Assembly (NCBI RefSeq): GCF_947179515.1
Contig: NC_067474.1
Coordinates: 87,993,824 to 88,057,823, forward strand
From: Apodemus sylvaticus
Lineage: Eukaryota > Chordata > Mammalia > Rodentia > Muridae
Length of the DNA: 64,000 nt
Direction: 5' to 3'
Shown here: one piece after another, positions 35,140 to 46,692 of the stretch
Layout of the letters: the number at the start of each line of letters is the position of its first letter
Position numbering within the stretch: position 1 is the stretch's first letter
Program-made: the position numbers and the translations under genes
The notes under the pieces: model-generated
What the model saw: the letters and a program-made list of their open reading frames with translations, nothing else
The model's database searches: none
Told to the model about the DNA's origin: nothing

Positions 35140-35230
35140 CCAGTGAAGGACACCCACATAATGAGAGAGAATCTTTGCCAGCTATATATTAGAAAGAGGA
35201 TGGATATCCAGAATAAGCAGTGGTCAGTCT
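34880..35230 (+). mobile_element. Old L1 ORF2 C-terminal fragment, sense
   Basis: Translation of 34775-35041 contains FDPYLSPCTKPKSKWVKDLNIKAQ, the conserved L1 ORF2 C-terminal wording. Further L1-like pieces follow (near 35150-35215, the GERIFASYILERGWISRI region). An A-run (35114-35139) has expanded inside it, and a CA/CAG microsatellite block replaces the 3' side. It is short and decayed. Confidence 0.7.
35114..35139 (+). repeat. Poly(A) run of 26 inside L1 fragment
   Basis: A pure A-run interrupts L1 ORF2-like sequence that resumes on the other side. It therefore looks like an internal expansion rather than an L1 tail. Confidence 0.8.
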
Positions 35231-35233
<3 letters not shown>

Positions 35234-35272
<39 letters not shown>

Positions 35273-35296
35273 GCAGCAGCAGCAGCACCACCACCA
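35234..35296 (+). repeat. Compound (AC)n-(CAG)n-(CAC)n microsatellite
   Basis: Eighteen AC units are followed by several CAG units and a few CAC units. The frame through it encodes His-Thr and Gln runs by chance. Confidence 0.95.
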
Positions 35297-35369
35297 CTAT
35301 CGCCAAAACAAATATACAAACAAGCAAACAAAACCCAGAAAAACAAACAAAATACAAAAAATACTCTCT

Positions 35370-35416
35370 CAGGACAGCCAGGACTTGATGGAAAATCTTG
35401 TCTCCAAAAAAAAAGT
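35370..35416 (+). mobile_element. B1 SINE 3' fragment, sense
   Basis: AGGACAGCCAGGACTTGATG, then ATCTTGTCTCCAAAAAAAAA, matches the last third of a B1 element with its oligo(A) tail. The fragment is short and diverged. Confidence 0.6.
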
Positions 35417-35737
35417 TATTCTTATCACCACAAGCCACAGAGCACTTAGAGGAAGAAGACATAAACAGGAGAGAATCATTTGACAGTATGTTGAATTTGG
35501 TAAACTATTTTACATTATTCTATAGGTTGGGAATCTATAAAACATTGACTTTAATTTCCTGAGTTAGTTTCTGTTATATTTTTTAAGTACATTCACTTCA
35601 TGGAAATTTCATTCTTTGATTAGTATGTTTGCACTTCATGCAGTGCATGGATTTAAAGTTGGAAATAATAATTTTGTAAAAAGAATTATGATATATCTGT
35701 ATGTTATTTACTCACTCTTTAATAAACCCCATAATTC
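35417..35737. other. Unassigned AT-rich sequence
   Basis: No repeat family or gene was recognised between the B1 fragment and the next L1. Confidence 0.4.
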
Positions 35738-37075
35738 TTTTTGTCTTTTATTTATTCTACCCCTCCCCCAGCCACCCTCCTACTGTTCAACATCCCATAC
35801 CTTCTCACCAACTCCTACCCCAGTCTCCATGAGGATGTCCCCACCCCCATCCCTAACCCCTACCCAACCAAACCTCCAAACTCCCTGGGCCCTCCAGTCT
35901 CTCGAGGGTTAGGTGCATCTTCTCTGACTGAACCCAGACCTAGCAGTCCTCTGCTGTATATGTTTTTTGGGCCTCAAATAAGCTTGTTTCAAATGGTGCC
36001 TGGTTGGTGATCCAGTGATTGAGAGATCTCAGGAGTCAAGGTTGAGACTGCTGGTCCTCCTACAGGGTCGCTCTTCTCCTCAGTTTCTTCCTGCATTTCC
36101 CTAATTCAACAACAGGGGTCAGCAGCTTCCGTCCTTTGGTTTGGTACAAATATCTGCATCTGACTCTTTCACAGCTGCTTGTTGGATCTTCCAGTGGTGT
36201 GTGCTCATAATAGGTCCTTTTTGTGAGTGCTCCATATAGTAACAGGTCTTAGACCTCCCCTTCAGCTAGATCCCACTTTGGGCCTGTCCCTGGACCTTCT
36301 TTCCTCAGGCTTCTCTCCATTTCCATCCTTGCAGTTCTTTCAGACAAGAACAATTATGGGTCAGAGTTTTGACTGTGGGATGGCAGCCCCCTCCCTCACT
36401 TTATGCCCTGTCTTCCTGCAGGAGGTGGGCTTTATAAGTTCCCTCTCCCTACTTTCAGGCATTTCATCTAAGGTCCCTCCCTTTGAGTCCTGAGAGTCTC
36501 TCACCTCTAAGGTCTCTGGTGCATTCTGGAGGATTCCTCTAACCTCCTATCTCCTGAGGTTGCTTATTTACATTCTTTCTGCTGGCCCTCAAGACTTCAG
36601 TCCTTTTCCTTCATCCAATATCAAATTAGGTTTCCCTTCCTGTCAAACGCCAGTCCACTTTCCCTTCCAAGTCCCTCCCTCCCTCCCTCCCCACTTGTGA
36701 TTGCTTTCTTCTCCCCACCAAGTGGGTCTGAAGTGTCCTCAATTGGGCACATCAGCTTGTCGACCTTTTTGAGTTCTGTGGATTGGATCTTGGGTATTCA
36801 GTACTTTTTTGTTTTGGGCTAATATGAACTTATTAGTGAGTACATACCATGCATGACCTTTTGGGTCAGAGTTACCTCACCCAGGATGATATTTTCTAGT
36901 TCCATCCTTTGTCTGCAAAACTCAGAATGTCCTTGTTCTTAATAACTGAGTAGTATTCCATTGTGCAAATGAACCACATTTTCTGTATCCATTCTTCTGT
37001 TTTGGTACATCTCGGTTGTTTCCAGCTTCTGGCTATCACAAATAAGGCCACTATGAACATAGCAGAACACGTGCC
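35738..37075 (-). mobile_element. 5'-truncated antisense L1: 3' UTR and ORF2 C-terminus
   Basis: Antisense L1 3' UTR (CTCGAGGGTTAGGTGCATC near 35902, TGCCTGGTTGGTGATCCAGTG near 35998) passes at about 36800 into antisense ORF2 C-terminal sequence. Examples are TTAGTGAGTACATACCATGC, TAACTGAGTAGTATTCCATTGTG and CCAGCTTCTGGCTATCACAAAT. It stops at about 37075. The coding part is degenerate. Confidence 0.8.
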
Positions 37076-37121
37076 TGAGAGACTCCATAATTTTTAGAGG
37101 TCACAAAAGTTCTCAGATTGT

Positions 37122-37156
37122 AAATGAATGAATGAATAAATAAATAAATAAATAAA
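37122..37156 (+). repeat. (AATG)n/(AATA)n microsatellite
   Basis: Three AATG units are followed by about five AATA units at the edge of unique sequence. Confidence 0.9.
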
Positions 37157-38640
37157 ACTCTTTTTTTTACACATGAACTTTCAAACCTGCAAAGTTAAAA
37201 AAAATGCCTCAGACGATGTTAAAGGCAGATTAGAGCCCAAGTAATCTCTATGATAATATAGCCAAATATATTTTTTACAAGCTAGCAAAATGAATGAAAC
37301 AAAACAAATAAAATCAATGAATAAAAATTTTGTGGGAAATCCTTTTGAAAAATAATGGTTTTTGAGTACCTTCTGTATTAATGTAACTCTTATTATTCTT
37401 TTTGTTACCCATGAATCATGTTTACAAAGAATGCATAAAACATGTATACAAATAAACACACATACATGTTTATATTTATTTCAGTTTCCATGGTAGCTGG
37501 TTGTTTGCCTCCAATCAGTAGTTCATCCACAGCATGGTCTGATTTTTGCTTATCTCCAGCAGCCCCAGCATATTTATGATATTGTCATGTGCATACTGAG
37601 TCCTTGATAAATATTTGTGATGGCTGATGGAACTGCTGCTGTTGCTAATGTGCTGTTGGAAAAGCCTCCGGTCTGTGCTAGGGAGAAGCCTTTCTCTTTA
37701 AAACTAGCCATTGGCTCTTGTTTGACATTTAATAAAGGCTTTCTATTACTAGTTGCATAATAGCAATTAAAACCCTCATCAAATCTATCTTAAGTGCTTA
37801 AAGTCTTCCACTGGGGAGCATTTTCCTTGGCAAACATCTGCAATAAAAGGCTATTTAATCTTCATAACTGAAACAGTCAGTTATGTTAATTCCTCTCTTT
37901 TATTGTCAGTTTACATTGGAGTCACACACAGCTCAAATCCTCCAGCAAAAACAGAAGCAAGTTCCCTGTGTCTGAAAACAGTTACAATTGGCCCAAGATT
38001 CTCATTCTCAATGGGAGGAAAGTTAGGCTAATGAAGATCTATGGTGCTTTCTATTAGAGATTTTTAATTTGTACTCTCCAGTTTAAGAATGAGTTTGCCA
38101 AACACTGCAGTGAATCATTCTGTATTAAAATTCTGACATCAGGTTTCAATAGTAAGTGAAACAGCTTCTATTTGTACAATATTTCCTTTATATTTTAAAT
38201 TTTGTTCAACTTTGAATGATGAATAAAATACTCATTTTAAAGCATAAATAAAAACAAGGCAACAAACAACATAGTACATGTATAAATTTAAATCACAGTG
38301 ATAGTATAAGCCAGGCTCTGGTGTTCGATGCTATGTTCCCGAATCAGCAAAGTGTTCATACTTAACTCTTTATCACACCCAGCTTGGGAGACCATAGAAT
38401 CTACATTAACTGGGAATCTATAAGTATATCTATTTAGCTTTGACATATTCTTATTTTGAACTTATTATTATTGGTTAAACTGTTTATAGTTTTCATGATA
38501 TGCAGGGAATATCTCAATAAAGAAATAGAATTCAGGAAGGTCAGTAACCCAGTAATCAAGACCATTGCCATTTCAAGTCAAATGTATCTAATTCCCCAGT
38601 CCTCATGAAGAAGCATAAATAGATAAATATTTATTTATGT
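37157..38640. other. Non-repetitive stretch; possible conserved non-coding island 37590-38200
   Basis: No coding frame is recognised. The sequence at 37590-38200 has no simple repeats and is dense in TAATTA-like and CAATTA-like words. It has the balanced composition seen in developmental enhancers. This is an impression only; alignment to other mammals would decide it. Confidence 0.35.
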
Positions 38641-38689
38641 TTATTTATATTTAATCTCTCAACCATTGTATAATGAATTTTTTGTTGTT

Positions 38690-39695
38690 ACTGTTTGAAT
38701 TTTTATTAACATATTCATTTATTCACTTTTCATCCGGATCATATTCCCCTCCCTTCTATCCTCCCATTCTTACCCTTACAAATTCGTCCCCCATTACCCC
38801 TCCCTTTCTCCTCGGAAAAGAGGAAGCCCCACTCCCTTTGGATACCACCCCACCCTGGCACATCAAGTTACAGCAGGATTAAATATCTCCTCTCCCACTG
38901 AATTCCAAACAGGCAGTCCAGTTAGGGGAAGGGGATCCAGTGAAAGAAAACAGTGTGAGAAACAGGTCCTTCTCCAATTGTTACAAAACCCACACGAAGG
39001 TCAAACTGCACATCTGCTACAAAGGTCCAAGGGAAATTGGCCCAGCCCCTGAATGCTTTTTAGTTAGTGGAACTTTCTCTGAGTCCCCATGGGCCCGGCT
39101 TAGTTGACTCTGTAGATCTTCTTGTGGTATCCTTGACCCCTTCAATTCATTTAATTATATCCGTAACTCTTCCTCAAGACTCCCTGGGCTCCACATGATG
39201 TTTTGCTGTGGGTCTTTATATCTGTTTTCATTTGCTGCTGGATAAAGCCTCTCAGCAGACAGTTATACTAGGTTTGTATCTGCAAGCATAGCAGAGTCTC
39301 ATTAATAATTTCAGGGACAGGCTCTCTCATATTGAATGGGGCTCAACTTGGGCCAGTCATCAGTTGGCTGTTCCCTCAGTTTTTGTTCCTTGTTATCCCT
39401 GTACATCTTGTAGGCAGGACAAATTTTGGGTTGCAGACTTGGTGGAAAGATTGATATGTGGAGAGAGGGAGATCTGGAGAGGACTATGGAGTGAAAATAG
39501 AAATTGGTAGTGGATAGATATCTCTGGTACTAGTTGGAGATGTGGTATAGGGGAGACTCTAAGTATATGAGGGTGACTCTAGCTGACATTCCTACTAGTA
39601 TGGGATATGGAGACTGAAATGGCCAACTCCTGTAGCCAGGTGGGACTTCCATTTGAGGGAGGGTGACATGAAGTCACCTACTGTTTGGAATTTTG
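38690..39695 (-). mobile_element. 5'-inverted Lx-type L1 3' UTR
   Basis: From about 38690 to 39452 the plus strand is antisense Lx 3' UTR (CCACATGATGTTTTGCTGTGG, GCAAGCATAGCAGAGTCTCATT, CATCTTGTAGGCAGGACAAAT). From about 39455 to 39695 it is sense Lx 3' UTR (AGGGAGATCTGGAGAGGACT, CTCCTGTAGCCAGGTGGGAC). The right edge of the sense block and the start of the antisense block are adjacent in the Lx order, as expected for a minus-strand insertion with a 5' inversion. The terminal tail is poorly preserved and no clear target-site duplication was identified. Confidence 0.7.
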
Positions 39696-39712
39696 AGGCA
39701 AGTTTTCTTTTT

Positions 39713-39825
39713 TTGAGAGCCTGAGGACAGCATAAAATTCACTAAGTAGCATATGCTGGACTCAAATTCAATTCACAGTAATCATTCTGCCTCAACCTCC
39801 TGATAGTTGAGGTTAAAAAAATCTA
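39713..39825 (-). mobile_element. Diverged B1-like SINE, antisense
   Basis: Spaced matches to an antisense B1 are visible: TTTTGAGAGCCTGAGGACAG, then CATATGCTGGACTCAAATTC, then CTGCCTCAACCTCCTGATAG. Identity is low, so the call is tentative. Confidence 0.4.
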
Positions 39826-39941
39826 AGTTAAAACTTTGCTTTATGTAATTTCTTAATATGCAGTTGTATCTTAATATGCAGTGGTTCCAATATTCATGTT
39901 GATTTTAAATTATTTCTTTGGTTTATGAGTATGTGCATGTG

Positions 39942-39978
39942 TGTATGTATGTATGTATGTATGTATGTATGTATGTAT
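39942..39978 (+). repeat. (TATG)n microsatellite
   Basis: Nine TATG units lie in a TG-rich setting that extends to about 40030. Confidence 0.95.
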
Positions 39979-40084
39979 ACATGTATACTATGCTCATGTG
40001 TGTGAGCATGCATGTTTGTAGGTATATGTGAGGCAGAGCTCAATAGCAGGTGCTATTATTAAGAGCTATCTACCTTATCTTTTC

Positions 40085-40215
40085 TTAAAGATTAATATAT
40101 TTTATTGTTTTATGTGTATGAATATTTTGCCTAAGTGTAAGTGTGTGCACCATATGTCAAGTAACCATGCTGGGAAGCCCATGATTACCTGTAACTGTAG
40201 ATAGTCACATAATTG
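40085..40215 (-). mobile_element. B3/B2-type SINE fragment, antisense
   Basis: TTTATGTGTATGAATATTTTGCC, followed by GTGTGTGCACCATATG and CATGATTACCTGTAACTGTAG, resembles the reverse complement of a B3 element's 3' half. It is diverged and incomplete. Confidence 0.5.
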
Positions 40216-40249
40216 CTTAAAACTTGGGAGAAGACATAGAAATACAATT

Positions 40250-40797
40250 GTGTATAAATATACCATTGTGTAAATATACCACATTTTTTGTATCCAATCC
40301 TCCGTTGAAGGACACCTGAGTTCTTTCCAGCTTCTGGCTATTACAAATAGGGCTGCTCTGAACATAGTGGAGTATGTGTCCTTATTGCATGCTGAAGAAT
40401 ACTCTAGTACTATTCAGCCATTAGAAACAATGAATTCATGAATTTCTTAGACAAATGGATGGAGCTGGAGAACATCATACTAAGTGAGGTAACCCAGTCT
40501 CAAAAGATCAATCATGGTATGCACTCACTGATAAGTGGATATTAGCCTAGAGACTTGGAATACCCAAGACATAATCCACAAATTAAATGATGTCCAAAAA
40601 TAATGGAGGAGTGGCCCCTGGTTCTGGAAGGAATCAGTGCAAGAGTATAGGGGAATTCCAGAACAGGGAAGTGGGAAGGGGTAGATGGAGGAACAGGGGG
40701 AGGGAAGAGGGCTTATGGGACTTGCGGGGAGTGGGGACCCACAAAAGTGGAAATCATTTGAAATGTAAATAAAAAATATATCAATAAAAAAGTGATA
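40250..40797 (+). mobile_element. 5'-inverted L1 3' end
   Basis: An antisense block (about 40255-40395: CCATTGTGTAAATATACCAC, CCAGCTTCTGGCTATTACAAAT) is followed by a sense block (40396-40797: TACTATTCAGCCATTAGAAA, ATGGTATGCACTCACTGATAAG, then a G-rich 3' UTR). The element ends in AATGTAAATAAA and an A-rich tail. The start of the antisense block and the start of the sense block fall at neighbouring positions of the L1 consensus, the twin-priming arrangement. A weak 12-base flank match (AATACAATTGTG near 40241, AATAAAATTTTG near 40806; 10 of 12) may be the target-site duplication. Confidence 0.75.
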
Positions 40798-41129
40798 AAA
40801 AAAGGAATAAAATTTTGTTTCACTTAGAGTTTTGATCTACCTTTAAGCAACTGTTTCATTCCCATTTCCAGCCTTTGAAAATGTTTAGGTCATAACTGTC
40901 TTCTCTGCTTTCCTCTTGTTGCTTCTTAGATTAAGTTAGCCATCCCTCATATATTTTCTTTCCTTATAGCTACAAATTATGTTGTCAAGACTTTGTTTCC
41001 ATTTTTGAACCATAACACCATAACTGAGGTTTCTGTTTTTGTGTTTCAGCTTATCTATCTAATGCCTCTGGCTCCTGTACTCCTTCCAGTTTTGCAGTGT
41101 TTCATAAACATTGGGAGAAAGGAATATGG

Positions 41130-41760
41130 TAAAGATTTCCCATTTAGGAAAGAGTGCTCCACAGACTTACTCTGGTCTGTTGGCCAGTTGTGGATCTCTG
41201 TGTTAACCATTATCTACTGCAAAAAGAAGCGTATCTGATGAAGTGTGAAGATGTAATTCTATGAATATAATGATAAGCCTGAGAAGTCAATTTATAACTA
41301 TGTACATTTAGCGAAATTAGAAAATTTCAATATTGTTTGGTCTCAATATTGAAGCAAGGCATTGATTTAAACTTGTGAGACAGGCCTTATATCCTATCAG
41401 AGGGTGGTTGGTTACTCTCGTAATATTCAGAATGTCTTGACAAGGTGACCATTGTTGTAGCTCACAGTATTTGGGTGTGAGTAAGGCTGGTAATTCCTGC
41501 TTTCCTCCATAGCATCTTCCAGCACAATGAAAGCTAGTCAGTAAGGATGAAGTCTTCAGAAGACTACCATCTTGAATTCTCTATGTCCTATAAGTATATG
41601 GTCTTCAGTAATAAGGAAGGTCTTGCTGTCGAGTTGGAAACAGTAACCAAAAGCATTTGGCACTATCATATGTTTGATTCTGTGCATATGTATGAATACA
41701 CACATGCAAAAGCTCCAAAGTTGGATATTGTAAATGGCTATTCTTCATTGTTAAATTGAC
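41130..41760 (+). repeat. Unnamed rodent interspersed repeat
   Basis: It contains GGATCTCTGTGTTAACCATT and AGCAACTT-type blocks that recur in diverged form at 21030 and 47002. A 240-bp core (41425-41665) is nearly the reverse complement of 34350-34600. No coding content is supported. Confidence 0.6.
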
Positions 41761-41839
41761 TACATGTGAAACTACAACCCAAAACAGATTTTTTTTTTTG
41801 CTTTGTTTTGGCTTAATTTGAAGTAGGAAGTCAAACATC

Positions 41840-42137
41840 TATTCTGGATCTTTGAGTGAGGAAGATATACCTTTAACCTGGGCCACACCTTCTGCTAGAA
41901 AGTTATATAATGACATTGAGAGAAGCTGTTGCTCTTTAAATCTTTACCCTCACTTTATTTGTATGTCCATTCCTTCATTGGCAGTAGAGCCTACTTATTT
42001 GGGATTACAGCATATACTGAGGAGCAGCAGAGACATAGTCTTATGGATTGAGGAACTACTGGATTCTTGGACTTTTCATTCACAGCCAACCACTGTCAGA
42101 TTAATTAGATTGCAGCCTGTTAGTCATTCTAACAAAT

Positions 42138-42183
<46 letters not shown>

Positions 42184-42215
42184 TATTCATTTTACAGAAT
42201 GTCTTATACTAGAGA
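41840..42215 (+). repeat. Rodent LTR-like or satellite-like interspersed repeat with (GT)n
   Basis: The blocks TGGATCTTTGAGTGAGGAAGATATACC, CATTCCTTCATTGGCAGTAGAGCC and TGGATTCTTGGACTTTTCATTC belong to a common rodent repeat that I recognise but cannot name with confidence. A GT microsatellite at 42141-42180 lies inside it, and the repeat's end (CTAGAGAACCCTAATAC) follows. Confidence 0.5.
42141..42180 (+). repeat. (GT)n microsatellite
   Basis: Twenty uninterrupted GT units. Confidence 0.97.
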
Positions 42216-45200
42216 ACCCTAATACCCATGTCTTCTTCTATTTAAATTCTAGCATGTCCCAGGGATTCTCTTTCTCAGAGTTCTACTTTCTGGGATAAAA
42301 TGTTCACCCCTACATCCACACAACTCATATGTGAGGGCTAAATAACTAAACTCTGATCCTCATGCTTGCTCTGGAAACCTTTTACACCCTCTCTGGACCT
42401 GCACTGGGAAGTCTCAAAGTTATCATTAACTCCTCATTTTGTAAATAGGGGAATATTTAGATACAGCCATGTCACTAGCAATAATGAGATTTAAACTTAA
42501 TGCATTTATAATACTAGACATTAAATTACAAAAGCTCCTTGCCAACTTTGAAATGGGTAAGTCATAGTCCAAGTTCAAAGAGAAAATACTAAAGAAGCTA
42601 GAGAAAACTTGCATTTGGTGTTTTACTAAATAGTTAAACTGTGATGCTGTTAGTTATAAAAGGATGTCTGTAAAACTGTTTGTAAAGAGTTTTGTTGTTT
42701 ACCCAGAAAGTTTTGAAAGCAGAAAAAATAGTTTAAGGGTCTTTTACCCTCTTCTGAAATGACTTAATTTCTGCATTGCTCTATTAAGTATGCTTGGCTT
42801 GATGGGCTGATGGCTGGCTGAATTATTTGTGTTTGTCTCTCTACTGCTCTTCAGAGTCACAACAGCACTTCAGATAATGGCCACCAAGTAATCACCATTG
42901 CACAGATGTTGTCTGGTCAGATGCCATGCATCTCTTAATCTTCTAAACATCATATCTCCACAGCAGCACACAGTGTCATTCATGTGGGAAGAGACAGGAT
43001 GTCTAAAGCTCATCTCCTTTTCTAAAACATATTTCTTTAATGAACCTAAAGTGCTACCCACCTAGGAAAAGATGTGAAGGGACTGAATGTTGTAAAGCTC
43101 AGATTTTCACATATGAAGGACTTGATAAATAAGCTACCCTGTGTCAGCAAAGTACTACCAGGGCAACATAGAACATGGTGAGACAGAACAGAACTTATTT
43201 ATTTTAAAATATTAACATATTGCAATTGATTAATGGAAAATCTGAACTAATATATACTTACTGCAGTATTATTTATTATACCACTGTCAGATGTGTTTGA
43301 GCACGTATGTGAAACTAAATACACACACACAAATACATGCACACAAACACACAAACACACAAACACACACACGCACATACCAATCAAACAGCCATGAAAT
43401 TTAAGATTTTACACTTTAGTGATAGGATTAATTAAAAAAAAATATAAGACTGCATTAGTTTTCTAAAATTCTTTCATGTTTTATTATTTAAGCTCTTTAT
43501 AGCACAGGGTGAGCCAGATCAAAATGTGATCATTTTATAAATGAAGGAATAAAAAGTGAGATAAAGTGTCCATGAATGTCTCTTTAGGACCATCTGTACA
43601 GACAAGCAACATTGTTTCTGGCTTCTCAATACAGCATTCTTGGCAACTCCTGCTGCATAAAAGCAATGGACGATATTTTAAAATTGTGTTTCTTCTACCT
43701 AACTAAGGATGTCTCAAAAACAAAGCCTGTCCACTTTAAGGTGACTGCATCTAAACTGAGACAAGTGACCTGAAATTGGACTGGCAGATAATCTAAGCTG
43801 ACTTTATGAGTGCACATTTCAACACTATATATCATTTTATAAGAAAATCTCCATAGCCAGCTGACAGCAGATTGGACAAGAGGACAGAAAACAAGAACAT
43901 CCAGGTACTAGATATAAGCAATGGTCTAGTAGCCCTTCCCTGCCGAACAGTTATTAGAAAATAACAAATGGTCACATTCAACTAAGAAACAGGGGAACTC
44001 CTTGGAGCACCCTAACAAACATTCGTTCAACTCAAATGAAGAAACAAAGGATGGTCCTTTACCCTTCTCAATAGCTCCATAAAAGCTGGAGTTGCTGAAT
44101 ATGTCTTACCTTCTGCAGTCAGACCCTCAGTAACAACCTGAAGTCAAAGATCATAGTAGGATTTTTGCATGAACATATGGAGATGATGACTGAATCACTA
44201 ACCTTCAACTTTGGGTTCTTGACTTTCTACTACATGAGATAATTTTTTCTATTATTATGATATTTGTTGCCAAAAACTTTTTACAACTGATAATATAAAC
44301 CAGAACATGAAGTTGGAAGTGCAAGAGATGAAATCTGAAGATGCAGATGTTAAAATGCCCTTCCTAACATTCCCCAGAAATGATCCTACCTGGGAATATA
44401 TTGCAGAAATGCATAGAGATTAGATTTTTCAAACATTAATGTAGACCCTGTGGGAAGCTTGCTAAAGTTTGCATTCTTATCCAGTAACTAGCTCCCAAGT
44501 GGTGCTGATTGCTATCTCGTGATTTGAGGAATAGCTAGAGTGAAGACAACAAAGATTGGATGTTGAAATCTGTGAGTATTGATTTAAGCTCCAACAATCT
44601 TACCACATGCAGGTAATATTTCATAAATTATAAATTACTATTTGAAATCTATTTTACAATAAAGCTCGTAAAGTTAAAAATTAAAGCCATGGAAGATGGT
44701 GGTGTTGATATTGACTGTACTACTGACAAAAGAGGGTTATTGACTGTCAATATGAATAATATTGCTAGCAATATGGTTAAAGGTTTAGACCTTAGAATTA
44801 ACTTTATAGGTTTAAGTGTGGCTATATAGTTTTGCTAATTTTATGCCCTGAAATAAATTATTTAACACCCTCTACATTAATTTCCTCACTTGCAATATGA
44901 ATATGCTTGTAGACTGCTGGACATGTAAGGAGAAAATACGCACTTGTACCTGTTTGAGCAATGTAATAACAGTGGTTTTGCACAGCCATATGATGTTTTC
45001 CATTGATTAGATTGGATTTTCCCTTGTGTCTTTATCTCCATTATTTTCGTCATTTTATTTGCACTTTACTGAGGTCATTCATTTTCTAGTGGACATCCTA
45101 CTAAAATGTATAAACAATTTAATGACAAACATATTTTAAGGGGTTCACTATATATATATTTACTATTTGTTTCATCTTAATCTTTATTCATCTGATAAAT

Positions 45201-46012
45201 ATGTTATGATGCACATGTGTGTTATGTGTATATGCATCATGTGTATGGTGTACATGTGTGTAATAGGAATATCTATAATATGTGTGTGTGATATGTATGT
45301 AATGTGTATGTGCATGATGTATACTGTGTGATGTGTGTATATGAAGTGTAGGCTTATGAGTGGAAGAGACTATATGATATAGCACACACAAAGAATCAAG
45401 AATACACTACTTAAGAGTTTATTCTCTTTCCATTCTGGGATCTAGGAATGAAAGTCAGGCTATCAGGCCTGTGCATCAAGTGCCTTTCCAAGCTAAGATG
45501 TCTCACTACTCCTGACTTTGAGTATTGCATTTTCCTTTGCTCACCAGTGAACTGAAATTCCCGTAGAGACAATTAGACATTGTATATACTAGTGTTTGAT
45601 AATCCATTCATTGATAAAATAAATATATGTAGAAAAAAGTAAGACAAAAACATTACCCATTATCCCATTACCCAAAAGTAATTGAGGCTGACATTATTTG
45701 ACATATTCTTCCACACTTACTATAAATAACAAGTATGTTCATGTAGACATACATGACATATATTTAAGTATGATGATTAGTTTATTAAAAACACATATTT
45801 ACATAGATATGTACATTGTATATTATATTACATACACAATATATGTTATATGAACAAATTAAACAAATTTTCTTTTTTCTGTTTTTATTTCAAAGCTATT
45901 CACTAAATGTATTTTGATCATTTTACCTTCCTTCAATTATTCTCAGATACTACTCACCTTCCTACCAAACCAATTTACTGGTCATTTTATCTATGTATCA
46001 ATCTACCTTTGT
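42216..46012. other. Non-repetitive stretch with short CA/TG-rich tracts
   Basis: No gene, RNA gene or repeat family was recognised. Simple-sequence patches are CA-rich at 43320-43380 and TG/TATG-rich at about 45200-45350. Small frames are chance. Confidence 0.45.
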
Positions 46013-46013
46013 A

Positions 46014-46099
46014 AGTATGTATGTATGTATGTATGTATGTATGTATGTATGTATCTATGTATCTATGTATCTATGTATCTATGTATCTATCTATCTATC
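46014..46099 (+). repeat. (TATG)n-(TATC)n microsatellite
   Basis: About ten TATG units pass into TATC/TATG mixtures and then pure TATC. The block ends exactly where the tandem duplication begins. Confidence 0.95.
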
Positions 46100-46193
46100 A
46101 TCTCTATAAACATACACACACAAAATTAAAATCAAAACAAACAATATAGGAAAGCATAAAATGCCAAATGCATGCACACACACACACACACAG

Positions 46194-46244
<51 letters not shown>

Positions 46245-46550
46245 GGGAGGGAGGGAAGAAGGGAAAGAGAGAGGTAGAGAGGAGAGAGATTATTTGTGTT
46301 AGCAACTATTCCTGCGCATGAGGAGTATAGTTGTTATACCCAGAGATACTCCACTGTAGAAAATTTCATTCCCTTTCCCATCATGTATCAAGATAAAATA
46401 TTGAAAATATCTAAAAAAAAAATATCTTAGTCAGAGGTGTGGTTTTGGTACTTTACTTTTTTCATGATTTGATTTTTGTCATGTTTGAACATGTGAAAGC
46501 CTTGTGAGTGTTGACACAGACTCTGGGTTTATGAGTATTGGTCCTGATAC
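46093..46550 (+). repeat. Tandem duplication, unit 1 (458 bp)
   Basis: Unit 1 contains a CA run, a long GA run (about 46198-46240), a GGGA-rich tail and then unique sequence ending CCTGATAC. It is repeated almost base for base in the next unit. Differences lie in microsatellite length, one A-run and one T/C change (46457-46466 versus 46907-46916). Confidence 0.9.
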
Positions 46551-46649
46551 ATCTATCATCTCTATAAACATACACACACAAAATTAAAATCAAAACAAAC
46601 AATATAGGAAAGCATAAAATGCCAAATGCATGCACACACACACACACAG

Positions 46650-46692
<43 letters not shown>

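Noticed and set aside
35220..35483. 87-codon frame with His-Thr and polyglutamine runs
   Set aside because: It is generated by the AC/CAG/CAC compound microsatellite inside a broken L1.
45188..45391. Tyr/His/Thr-rich minus-strand frame
   Set aside because: It is explained by imperfect TG/TATG low-complexity sequence.
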